This document shows, one piece after another, positions 31,092 through 39,394 of a stretch of DNA of 44,246 nucleotides. Every line of letters starts with the position of its first letter. Within the stretch, counting starts at the first letter, position 1. Position numbers and translations under genes: made by a program. The notes under the pieces are model-generated. The model saw only the letters and a list, made by a program, of their open reading frames with translations. It did not search any database and was not told the origin of the DNA. The DNA is taken from contig NZ_JRFE01000015.1 of NCBI RefSeq assembly GCF_000756305.1, forward strand, positions 1 to 44,246, read 5' to 3'. This DNA comes from Myxosarcina sp. GI1. GTDB taxonomy: Bacteria; Cyanobacteriota; Cyanobacteriia; Cyanobacteriales; Xenococcaceae.

Positions 31092-32246
31092 ATGGAAAAA
31101 TTTTCCTTCGTTTACAACTTGGCTTTATCTAGTTCAGCAAATTTTTGGCGGCGAGATAAGCCCGAAGGGGAGGGCTCGTCTGCTGATGCTCCATCAGCAG
31201 GCTCTGGAGAGCCTCGCCTTCGCGATTACGCGAAGACGGCACGCTCCAGCGTGCATGCCGCCCGTCATCCGCTTCGCGATCGCCGATTGCAAACTAAGTC
31301 TTTCGGACTTAGGCAGCGTGCAGAACGAGATTGCCAAAGACAACGGGCACAGCGCGATGTAGTTTCTAATTTAGATTCTCAAGCGATTTCAGATCGGCAA
31401 GAACTTCTAGCTGAGACGCTCTCAGAAGACTGCCAACGTTCCGATTATGACTCGTCTTCTGCCCTAACTAGATCCGAAACACCAGTTTCTACAATTGCCA
31501 CACAGTGGTATCAATCGGAGTCATCAACAAATTTTTATGCTCTAGATTTATCAGAAGTAACTTCTGCTTTTCAAGCAGAACCAACTGACGAACCACCTCA
31601 ACCGAAACTTAACTACTTAGGTAAAATTTTGTTAGTTGCTTCTTTAAGTTATTTAAGTTTAGTTGTCTGCTGGCTATTTAAAGATCGCAGCGGATATTTA
31701 CTAGCACAACTAACAGGGAAACAACAAATAGTTTTGTCGAAGTCAGATGCCGAATTTATCGATTACATGGAGCGATCGCTCTCGGCAATAGACAGTACCA
31801 GCCAACAAGATGCCGCTGCTAAAGAAACCGCAAAAGAGCGAGTAGTTTATGTCCCCGTATTTACTCCTCAAACTCCTGTAGAAAACCAGCCAACAGCAAT
31901 TCCTTCGACACAACCGCCAGAACCACTAGAAGTAGTTAAAATCCCCTCACCGCCACCCTTGCCAGCACCAACACCCGTACCAGAGTCGCCATCCGTTAAA
32001 ACTTCAACTTCTCAAGCGGCAACAGCAAAGATAGAGCAACCAGTAGTCGAGCATACTCTAATAGGTGTTTTGGAGTTAGGTAGTAGATCGGCAGCTTTAT
32101 TTAAAATTAAGGGAACGACCGAGCAAATTTGGCAAGGTGAAGAAATAAACGGTAGCGGTTGGATTTTAGACTCTGTAACCGACCAAAAAGCCCAAATTAA
32201 CAACCAGGGTGAAGTTCGTTCTCTTAGTATTGGCGAAAAGTTTTAA
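31092..32246 (+). CDS. Membrane protein with GspC/PilP-like C-terminal domain
   Basis: 384 residues from the ATG at 31092; the frame is open from a TTG at 31068. Residues about 20-95 are encoded by a mosaic of palindromic repeats (see the repeat entry) and are basic, low in sense (RLRDYAKTARSSVHAARHPLRDRR). A single span lies near residues 182-200 (ILLVASLSYLSLVVCWLF), then a Pro-rich linker (PSPPPLPAPTPVPESP), then a C-terminal beta domain: HTLIGVLELGSRSAALFKIKGTTEQIWQGEEINGSGWILDSVTDQKAQI. That last domain has the form of GspC/PilP-like domains that bind secretin or pilus parts. Exact role unknown. Confidence 0.65.
   Translation: MEKFSFVYNLALSSSANFWRRDKPEGEGSSADAPSAGSGEPRLRDYAKTARSSVHAARHPLRDRRLQTKSFGLRQRAERDCQRQRAQRDVVSNLDSQAISDRQELLAETLSEDCQRSDYDSSSALTRSETPVSTIATQWYQSESSTNFYALDLSEVTSAFQAEPTDEPPQPKLNYLGKILLVASLSYLSLVVCWLFKDRSGYLLAQLTGKQQIVLSKSDAEFIDYMERSLSAIDSTSQQDAAAKETAKERVVYVPVFTPQTPVENQPTAIPSTQPPEPLEVVKIPSPPPLPAPTPVPESPSVKTSTSQAATAKIEQPVVEHTLIGVLELGSRSAALFKIKGTTEQIWQGEEINGSGWILDSVTDQKAQINNQGEVRSLSIGEKF
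31180..31312. repeat. Four perfect inverted repeats in 133 bases, within a gene
   Basis: In order: CTGCTGATG/CATCAGCAG (31180-31200, 3-base loop), CTTCGCG/CGCGAAG (31218-31235, 4-base loop), GCACGCT/AGCGTGC (31239-31254, 2-base loop), and CTAAGTC/GACTTAG (31294-31312, 5-base loop). A HIP1 octamer-like CGCGATCGCC sits at 31275. The segment is far more GC-rich than its flanks and keeps the reading frame open. Confidence 0.85.
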
Positions 32247-32293
32247 GATATGAATTAAGCAGTGCCAAATCTAAGACTTCTAACAACATTACA

Positions 32294-32863
32294 ATGGGTT
32301 TATTTGACGATCTCGATCGCTTTCTCGAAGAACAACTGGATGAATTTTTACGCAAAAATCCTCATTTAGAATTTCAAGCACTAGAGGAACAGTTAAAAGA
32401 ACAGGAACGAGACGCTCAAAAAATTATTACCGAGTTGCAGCTAGAAGAAAAAAGTTTGCAAGACGAAATTTTAGCGATCGCCCGAGATATTCAAACCTGG
32501 CATAGCAGAGTCAGCAAGGCTCAAACTGCCAATCGTCCCGATTTAGCTAAAGCCGCCCAAGAAAGAGAAGCAGCACTATTGCGACAGGGCAATCAAGTTT
32601 GGGGACAGATGCAGGGTGTTAAAAACCGCATCGTTCAGGCACAAGAATTGCTCCAGCAAGTCAAAGCCAAACGTCAGGAAGTAGCCACTCAGTCGTCTCA
32701 AGCAAAGGCAGAACGATATACAACTAATGACAGCAGCTACACCGTTGGTTGGGATCGAGGTGCAAACAACTATAGTCGCTCTAGCGATCCTTTAGAAGCA
32801 GAGTTTCAAAAATGGGAGTTAGATGCAGAACTAGAGGAAATGAAAAAAAACCTCAACAGTTAA
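32294..32863 (+). CDS. TIGR04376 family coiled-coil protein
   Basis: 189 residues, soluble. The N-terminus MGLFDDLDRFLEEQLDEFLRKNPHLEFQALEEQLKEQE and the block AAQEREAALLRQGNQVWGQMQGVKNRI match what I know of this cyanobacterial family. Residues 30-145 form long charged helices typical of a coiled coil. Function unknown. It follows the GspC-like gene by 47 bases on the same strand and may be co-transcribed. Confidence 0.82.
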   Translation: MGLFDDLDRFLEEQLDEFLRKNPHLEFQALEEQLKEQERDAQKIITELQLEEKSLQDEILAIARDIQTWHSRVSKAQTANRPDLAKAAQEREAALLRQGNQVWGQMQGVKNRIVQAQELLQQVKAKRQEVATQSSQAKAERYTTNDSSYTVGWDRGANNYSRSSDPLEAEFQKWELDAELEEMKKNLNS

Positions 32864-33016
32864 AAGTACAACAATAATTTAAAGAATTTAACAACTTAAG
32901 ATCTTCGATTGGGCAATTTACAGCATTTTGTCAATTGCCAAGTTGCATTTTTAACTATTTTTTGTTACATTTATTTACATAAAGAAAAAAAACTTAACAA
33001 AGACAAGAGGTTTATT

Positions 33017-33250
33017 ATGACTACATTACTAATTGCTGTATTTGCAATGGGCTGGGTAGCTGCAGCAGTTATTGGTACTCAAGCTTATTTTAGAGGCGAA
33101 CAAACCAAACCAATCCACGAACGCAATCTAAAGTCTGAGTCTTTTGAACGGCTGGCAAGAACATTTACTGGTAGCGAAATCGATTATGCCGAACGTATTC
33201 CTGTAGTTGCTATGGATACTTATACCAGTCGCAATCTTCCTAAAAAATAA
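33017..33250 (+). CDS. Psb35-like small photosystem II-associated membrane protein
   Basis: 77 residues from the ATG at 33017, with AGAGG seven bases upstream; the frame extends further 5' without sense. One hydrophobic span (LLIAVFAMGWVAAAVIGTQAYF) starts almost at the N-terminus, followed by RGEQTKPIHERNLKSESFERLA. This arrangement is like the cyanobacterial Psb35 (Ssl2148-type) protein that associates with CP47; I name it by memory of the motif, so the family is likely but not certain. Monocistronic, followed by a hairpin shared with ho1. Confidence 0.6.
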   Translation: MTTLLIAVFAMGWVAAAVIGTQAYFRGEQTKPIHERNLKSESFERLARTFTGSEIDYAERIPVVAMDTYTSRNLPKK

Positions 33251-33284
33251 AATTTAATTGAAGTATTACAATAGCCAAACAACA

Positions 33285-33344
33285 AACAACCCTGGATGCT
33301 CGATAACGATCTTTACTGACCGAAACCCAGCCTTCAGGGTTGTT
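33285..33344. terminator. Convergent terminator hairpin
   Basis: AACAACCCTG (33285-33294) pairs with CAGGGTTGTT (33335-33344) around a 40-base loop. It lies between the converging Psb35-like gene and haem oxygenase and may serve both. Confidence 0.55.
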
Positions 33345-33380
33345 CTTACTAGTAAAAAATTTAAACAGAAATAGTGGCTT

Positions 33381-34100
33381 TTACTGTTCGGCAGTAACCA
33401 ATTCAGTGCTACCGCGAGAACGACGGCGAGTCAAAGTATTAAACAGCATCATACCAATTGCTTTAATCAAATTACCTTCTAGCTCTTGAAACATTTCCAT
33501 ATTTTTGCCAAAAGCATCATTTGCTTCATCAACAATCCGTTCGGCAGTTGCCATATCTACAGGTAACTCGTTTAAGGATTGGCGGTATTCATTTTTAAAG
33601 GCTTTTTCATCTGAAATATTTTCAAACTCATAAAAAGCGGTTCCTTCGCCATCGCTGAGATTCATCGCACTTTGTGAAATCTTTTTGAGAATTTGTCCGC
33701 CAGAAAGATCTCCTAAATAACGAGTATATGAATGACCGACAAGTAATTCTGGTTCGGATTTTGCTATTTCTCTAATACGATTTACATAGTCTTTTCCCGC
33801 GGAAGAAAGCTCGATTTTTTCTTTCCAGTCAGAACCAAAGTAAAAATAAAGATCTTTTTCTAGACTTTCTTTGCGGTTGAGTTCTGGATAGTAAATTTTG
33901 GAAATAACAGGATGATCTTTTAATCTTGTCATTTCTTCTTCCATTGCCGAGTAAACAAAATAAAAGTTGCTTACCAATTTGCGATAAGATTTTTTTTCGA
34001 CTACACCTTTGAGAAAACATTTGACAAAGCCGACATTTTCTGCCATTGTGTGAGACTTTTTCGTCCCCTCACGCAACATTGTGGCTAAATTTACACTCAT
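33381..34100 (-). CDS. ho1: Haem oxygenase (biliverdin-forming)
   Basis: 239 residues. It opens haem to biliverdin IX-alpha, the precursor of phycobilins, with release of iron and CO, using ferredoxin. The proximal His17 (GTKKSHTMAEN) and the distal-helix motif HSYTRYLGDLSGGQILKK are present, as well as NFYFVYSAMEEEM. The C-terminus carries a short basic tail (NTLTRRRSRGS) of typical length. It is monocistronic on the minus strand; a second haem oxygenase (HO2) could exist elsewhere. Confidence 0.96.
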   Translation of the reverse strand: MSVNLATMLREGTKKSHTMAENVGFVKCFLKGVVEKKSYRKLVSNFYFVYSAMEEEMTRLKDHPVISKIYYPELNRKESLEKDLYFYFGSDWKEKIELSSAGKDYVNRIREIAKSEPELLVGHSYTRYLGDLSGGQILKKISQSAMNLSDGEGTAFYEFENISDEKAFKNEYRQSLNELPVDMATAERIVDEANDAFGKNMEMFQELEGNLIKAIGMMLFNTLTRRRSRGSTELVTAEQ

Positions 34101-34630
34101 GTTAAATTTCCTTCCGCTGTTATTAATTTGGTCTGCTTGCTGAATTTAGCAGCAGATTAAAAATATGCCTAGTTTGCTAGATTAAACTGATTTCATGAGA
34201 GTTTTCATTAAGAATTTTTACACTGTCCGAGCCGTTAAAGTATTCCAAGACTCAGAGTTTAGTTTGTCAACATAAATTATTAAAACTTTTTAGTAGGTAA
34301 AAAGTAGATGTTTTATTGTTTGACATAACCTACTTTGATAAACTCTCAATTTAAATTAGTAAATGCTATAGCTAGCATTTTTAAAACTAGCCAAAAATTT
34401 CAACTGCACTCTTAACTTTATCAATAAGGGCAGAAATATAACAATATATCAAAATTTGCTTAAATACACAAATAGTCAATATTTAGTAAAAAAACTTAAA
34501 TATATGGAACGTTTTTGCTTATAATCAATACAGGATTGTTTAAAATATCCTACATTTTTTTAATTTGACTTTATATAAAGACCAGATTTCGATCGACTGA
34601 GTTATAAAACCAACTATAGACCATAGAGCA
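34101..34630. other. Long AT-rich spacer between ho1 and rpaA
   Basis: 530 bases without a gene. It must contain the ho1 promoter (minus) and the rpaA promoter (plus). A TTGACA lies at about 34320, but no convincing matched -10 was seen. Poly-A/T runs are frequent. No hairpin terminator, tRNA or small ORF was recognised. Confidence 0.6.
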
Positions 34631-35371
34631 ATGCCAAGAATACTTGTAATTGATGACGACCCCGCAATAGCAGAACTGGTTTCAATTAATTTAGAGATGG
34701 CTGGATATGATGTCAATCAAGCAGAAGATGGTATAAAAGGGCAAGCTTTAGCAGTACAGCTACAACCAGATCTGGTCATGCTAGATTTAATGCTTCCTAA
34801 AGTTGATGGATTTACCGTCTGTCAGCGGTTGCGTCGAGATAACCGCACTTCTGATATTCCAGTTTTAATGTTAACTGCACTAGGGCAAACTCAAGACAAA
34901 GTAGAAGGTTTTAATGCTGGCGCAGATGATTATCTAACCAAGCCATTTGAAGTAGAAGAAATGTTGGCTAGAGTAAGAGCATTACTGCGACGAGCCGATC
35001 GCATACCTCAAGCAGCCAAACATTCTGAAATTCTCAACTATGGTCCTTTAACTCTGATACCAGAACGGTTTGAAGCAATTTGGTTTCAACGTACCGTCAA
35101 GCTAACTCATTTAGAATTCGAGCTATTGCATTGTTTGCTCCAGCGTCACGGACAAACAGTCGCGCCCCCTGAAATTCTTAAAGAAGTATGGGGTTACGAT
35201 CCCGATGACGATATCGAAACTATTCGCGTTCATATTCGTCATTTACGCACTAAGCTAGAGCCAGACCCCAGACACCCCAGCTATATTAAAACGGTGTATG
35301 GTGCTGGTTACTGTTTGGAGTTACCTAGTAGTGAAGAAATGTCTGCCGAACCAGATAGAGCTTCAGCATAG
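34631..35371 (+). CDS. rpaA: Response regulator RpaA, circadian output
   Basis: 246 residues. The receiver domain ([25 protein letters not shown], phospho-acceptor Asp52 in [17 protein letters not shown], then Lys in YLTKPFE) is joined to an OmpR-type winged helix ([20 protein letters not shown]...[34 protein letters not shown]). The linker [16 protein letters not shown] is RpaA-like and sets it apart from RpaB. Phosphorylated by SasA, it drives the circadian expression programme. It is convergent with the sugar kinase gene (25 bases between stops). Confidence 0.94.
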   Translation: MPRILVIDDDPAIAELVSINLEMAGYDVNQAEDGIKGQALAVQLQPDLVMLDLMLPKVDGFTVCQRLRRDNRTSDIPVLMLTALGQTQDKVEGFNAGADDYLTKPFEVEEMLARVRALLRRADRIPQAAKHSEILNYGPLTLIPERFEAIWFQRTVKLTHLEFELLHCLLQRHGQTVAPPEILKEVWGYDPDDDIETIRVHIRHLRTKLEPDPRHPSYIKTVYGAGYCLELPSSEEMSAEPDRASA

Positions 35372-35396
35372 AAATTTTAATATTTATAATTTCAAT

Positions 35397-36653
35397 TTAG
35401 CTACAGAGCGATCGCTTTGCTAGTAAAGCGGTTCCGTAAGCGGCTTCAGGTATAGATGCAGACAGTACGGGCAAATTTAAATATTGCTGGCGAATTTGCT
35501 GCCAGACTTCATTTTTCGCACCGCCTCCAGCCGTGTATATTTTTTGTGGCTTACTAGCACCCAATTCTAATAATTTCTGATAACCCAAAGCTTCAATACG
35601 AGCTATACCTGCTAAGAGTCCCTGTAAAAAATTGCGATTGCCTGCAGGACGAGGGGTTAATTTTGGAGGCAGATTGAGATCGTTAATAGGAAACCGTTCG
35701 CCAGGTTGGAGTAGGGGATAATATTCAAAAAGACTTTTGCTATCAGGATCGATCTTTTGAGATAGGCTATCTAACTCTTCGTCTGTAAAAAAATGTTTTA
35801 AAACTGCACCACCCGTATTAGAGGCACCGCCAGTCAGCCATAAGTCTCCTAGTCGATGACTGTATACACCATATTCTGCTGCTTCAACTCTAGTTTTACT
35901 AAGTAACTTTAAAACCAAAGTCGAACCTAAAGAAGTTACTGCTTCTCCTACCTGAGATGCGCCGCTAGCTAAAAAAGCGGCAATACTATCGGTAGTTCCA
36001 GTACAAACTATACAGTCTTTAGGTAAAGCAAAGCGATCGCTTATTTCTGGTGTTACTTTATCGACGGAAGTACCAGGAGGTAATACTTGAGGATATAAAT
36101 GGCTAAAAGACAAATCTTGCAGCCACTGAGGATAGCTTAAATCTTCAACATCGTATCCCAGTTTGAGAGCGTTATGATAATCGCTAATGCCTAATTTACC
36201 GTGTAACAAATAAGCCAACCAGTCAGCCTGATGTAAAAAATATCTCGCTTGAGAAAAGAATGGTTGCTTTGCATACCAAAAAAGTTTGGTCAAACTCGAT
36301 GTCGCACTAACTACTACTGAATTTTCGGGTGCGATCGCTCGTACCTTGTCTAATTCGCTTTTGCCGCGATCGTCATTATATAAAATTGGTTCGTCAATTG
36401 GTTCGCCATCAGCATTACAAAGCATTACCGTAGAAGAAGTACCGTCAATCGCGATCGCTTTAATTTGTTGACTTATTTCTTGAGGAATTTGAGACAAAAG
36501 AGCAGATAAAGCCGTTTGCCAGCTATAAATTAATTTATCGGCAGCTATCTTGTTAAAAGAACATTTTACGGTCTTTTTAACTGTTTGCTCATCATCAATA
36601 ACAATTCCTCTCGCACCAGAAGTACCAAAATCGATTCCTAAATAGTAAGACAT
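35397..36653 (-). CDS. FGGY-family sugar kinase, probable D-ribulokinase
   Basis: 418 residues, short for FGGY kinases (usually about 500) but with both ATPase-fold domains: YYLGIDFGTSGARGIVID (phosphate 1), IKAIAIDGTSSTVML, CTGTTDSIAAFLASGA (phosphate 2), SLGSTLVLKLLS, and YTAGGGAKNEVWQQIRQQYL (adenosine site). The compact form matches the cyanobacterial SePSK/plant XK-1 group, shown in the literature to favour D-ribulose. A role in recycling ribulose into the pentose phosphate pathway is likely; other ketoses are not excluded. Confidence 0.82.
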   Translation of the reverse strand: MSYYLGIDFGTSGARGIVIDDEQTVKKTVKCSFNKIAADKLIYSWQTALSALLSQIPQEISQQIKAIAIDGTSSTVMLCNADGEPIDEPILYNDDRGKSELDKVRAIAPENSVVVSATSSLTKLFWYAKQPFFSQARYFLHQADWLAYLLHGKLGISDYHNALKLGYDVEDLSYPQWLQDLSFSHLYPQVLPPGTSVDKVTPEISDRFALPKDCIVCTGTTDSIAAFLASGASQVGEAVTSLGSTLVLKLLSKTRVEAAEYGVYSHRLGDLWLTGGASNTGGAVLKHFFTDEELDSLSQKIDPDSKSLFEYYPLLQPGERFPINDLNLPPKLTPRPAGNRNFLQGLLAGIARIEALGYQKLLELGASKPQKIYTAGGGAKNEVWQQIRQQYLNLPVLSASIPEAAYGTALLAKRSLCS

Positions 36654-36721
36654 TACTAGATATTCTTATCAATCCCATTTTAAGTCTCTCGTAAATGCAC
36701 GAAAATTGATACAAGATATTT

Positions 36722-39319
36722 TTACAGCCAATTTCCTAACATAATAAAACCCGACCAGTAAAAAGGATGGGTAAATCTAGAAGAGTTAATCATAGCCAAT
36801 TGTGTTTGACGTAAAGTTAAAGCTTTGTTTGTTTTATTCTCAGAGTTAGTAAGTTGCCGATAAAAATTGTTCATTGCCACAGCAGTAGACTCGTCATATA
36901 CCGACCATAAAGTAGCCAGCGTAGTTTTAGCTCCAGCTTTTACCGCCATTCCAGCTATACCCAAAGCAGCTTGCTTATCTCCTGTAGCAGTCTCACAAGC
37001 ACTGAGTATTAGCAATTCAACCGATCGACGATCTACTTCTGGCTGTTGCAGAATTTCTTCTAATTCCTTGATGTTAATATTATCGTCCCACGCTAACAAA
37101 AATGTATCTTCTAGATTGGAACTAAACTGTCCGTGAGTGGCAATGTGAACTACTTTAAACCGTGACGATTCAATTTTTTCTCTTAGTGTATTTTTAGTAA
37201 ATTCTTCATTTTTAAGTACGACACTATTAGTTTGCTCTCGAATGTTTTCCAGTTCGTTGTTGACATACTCTAAACCATAAAAACCCCTTCTTTGTAAGGT
37301 AATTCCTGCTGCCAGTGTACGCATTTTTGTTGTTTTTAAAGGTATTGGAGCGAGTAGATGCAAACCTGAAGTGAGTGCCACACTATACTGCTCGATTAAA
37401 AATCGATCGCCATCATGAAACATGCTCGGAGGAATATTGCGTAAAGAACCGTCAGGAACAAAAACTAAGGTTTTAATGTTGTTTTCAGCAAAATCTTTTA
37501 AAGCAGGGCGAATTATCCAATCGTATAATTGTTGTGCTGGCTGATAGAATTTGCGCCGACTGCGAATTTGAACGGTTTGTCGTAGCTCCTCAATAACCGT
37601 TTCTAGCTTTGCCTGCGAGATTTGCTGGGAGTAGTGACGTAGGGGTTTCCCTGGCAAACTAATAATTACTTCCAGGCGATCGCTTAAAATAATTGGATAG
37701 ATTACAGCAGCTTGAGGATCGATATTTTCAATTGACTTTGGTTCGGTTTCCAAACAAGCTTCCCGAAAAAAATTGTTTAATTCGGCTAGACGCAAAGCTT
37801 CAATTGTATTTCTCGCCTGTATTAAACGCTCTTGACTTACTGCAAGGTTTTGTTGCGGTTTTAACAACAAACTGACTAACTGGCGGTACACTGGTTCGAC
37901 ACTTTCGCTGAAAGAAAATTGAAGATTGTTATTAGTAAGTATTAAATCGCTACGTAGAGATTCTAGCTCTTTAACCGCTTCCGAATAAGCGGCGATCGCA
38001 CCATAATTATTATCTTTAACTGCCAATAACCTTCCTAACTGCCACTGCCATTGATAGCTGAGATTTGAATCATTGACTACTTCTGCAAGCTGTAAAGCTC
38101 GTTCGGTATATTTTTTACTAAGCGACCATTGTTGCTGTCGTTTGTAAAAATAACCCAAAATGCCAGAAGCATAAGACTCGGCTTGAATATCTTTGAGTTG
38201 CCGTGCTTGCGCGATCGCAGTTGTTAACAACTCATCAATCGCCGTAGTATGTTCTCGAATACCAGGTTTTGCTGCCAGGTCAATTAGATTTTTGGCAAAA
38301 TTAACGTTGGCATATATCGAACGTCGGCTTGGTGTAGAAGATAGATTGGTAACGTTGGTTTGAATTTGTGGCAATAGTGTTTTTATTTGTTGCCATCGAT
38401 CGGTAGCAATTAACAGACTGAGTTGATTTAATAGAGCTTCAGTCTTTAGCAATGGCTGCGATGTAGTAGTAGCTGCCTGTAGATAAAATGCGATCGCGCT
38501 TTCTCTCTCGTTTAAAGCTCTAGCGGTATTACCCAAACTAAATAATGTCGTGCTGGTTTCTTCAGGCAAATTTAGCTTTTGAGAAATTGCCAGACTTTGG
38601 TGTAAGACTTCCCTTGCGCGTTCTAAATCGCCAGTAACTTGTAAAGTGATGCCCAAGCTACGCAGTGCCGTAAGTTTTAGTTTGAGATTTGCCTGTGCTT
38701 TCAGGCGATCGCCAATCTGCTGTAGTGTCTTTTGAGAGCGGCGATAAAGACCCAAGCTTTGCCAAGCCTGAACTTGATTGATTTGACTGCCAAGCATACC
38801 CACTTCATCTCCCACCTGTTGATAAACTTTGGCTGCTTGTTGCCAACTTTCAAGCGCGGCTTCTGCTTTACCCATTGCCAGCAAAATTCTACCTCGCGTG
38901 TTTAATACTCTAGCTAGTATTGGTAAATTTTTCTCTTCTAAGGTGTGTCGTTCTAATAGTTGCACACTTTGTGAGATGTATTGCTCGGCTTGAGGCAAGT
39001 TACCGAGTTTGTGATTGTTCAAACTTAAATAGTTAAGGCTAATAGCTTGTTCTATAATATTGTCTCGCTCTTCAGCTTGTCTGTAAGCCTGTTGCCAAAT
39101 TTCATCTGCTTTTACATATCTTCCAGCTTCATAGGCAGCTTTACCTTGCTCTAGTAAATTTGGTCTATTTGCTACACTCAAATTGCTTGAATTTTCTATT
39201 ACTGCTGAAGGCAGTTTAGCTAATGCTGGCGTTACTAGAGCGATCGCACTAAAACCTAGCAGTATCGACCAAAGACTAAAATGAATTAACTTTATTTTCT
39301 TATTCGGCAATTTATTCAT
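36722..39319 (-). CDS. TPR-CHAT caspase-like protease, exported
   Basis: 865 residues. A signal peptide (LIHFSLWSILLGFSAIALVTPALA) opens the protein. Residues about 55-420 hold TPR-type helical repeats (AAYEAGRYVKADEIWQQAYRQAEERDN, SLGNTARALNERESAIAFYLQAA and others). The C-terminal CHAT domain has the catalytic His near 729 (VVHIATHGQFSSNLEDTFLL) and Cys near 775 (LLILSACETATGDKQAALGIAGMAVKAGAKTTLATLW). Active-site residues are intact. It lies 75 bases after a two-partner-secretion exoprotein gene on the same strand, a pairing I have often seen in cyanobacteria. Substrate and trigger unknown. Confidence 0.92.
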   Translation of the reverse strand: MNKLPNKKIKLIHFSLWSILLGFSAIALVTPALAKLPSAVIENSSNLSVANRPNLLEQGKAAYEAGRYVKADEIWQQAYRQAEERDNIIEQAISLNYLSLNNHKLGNLPQAEQYISQSVQLLERHTLEEKNLPILARVLNTRGRILLAMGKAEAALESWQQAAKVYQQVGDEVGMLGSQINQVQAWQSLGLYRRSQKTLQQIGDRLKAQANLKLKLTALRSLGITLQVTGDLERAREVLHQSLAISQKLNLPEETSTTLFSLGNTARALNERESAIAFYLQAATTTSQPLLKTEALLNQLSLLIATDRWQQIKTLLPQIQTNVTNLSSTPSRRSIYANVNFAKNLIDLAAKPGIREHTTAIDELLTTAIAQARQLKDIQAESYASGILGYFYKRQQQWSLSKKYTERALQLAEVVNDSNLSYQWQWQLGRLLAVKDNNYGAIAAYSEAVKELESLRSDLILTNNNLQFSFSESVEPVYRQLVSLLLKPQQNLAVSQERLIQARNTIEALRLAELNNFFREACLETEPKSIENIDPQAAVIYPIILSDRLEVIISLPGKPLRHYSQQISQAKLETVIEELRQTVQIRSRRKFYQPAQQLYDWIIRPALKDFAENNIKTLVFVPDGSLRNIPPSMFHDGDRFLIEQYSVALTSGLHLLAPIPLKTTKMRTLAAGITLQRRGFYGLEYVNNELENIREQTNSVVLKNEEFTKNTLREKIESSRFKVVHIATHGQFSSNLEDTFLLAWDDNINIKELEEILQQPEVDRRSVELLILSACETATGDKQAALGIAGMAVKAGAKTTLATLWSVYDESTAVAMNNFYRQLTNSENKTNKALTLRQTQLAMINSSRFTHPFYWSGFIMLGNWL

Positions 39320-39394
39320 TTTAAGCTTATCGTCCTTGGCTATCTAGACATTGATTTAGAAAGATCGAACTAAAAAATTGCTGTTGACCAAAGG

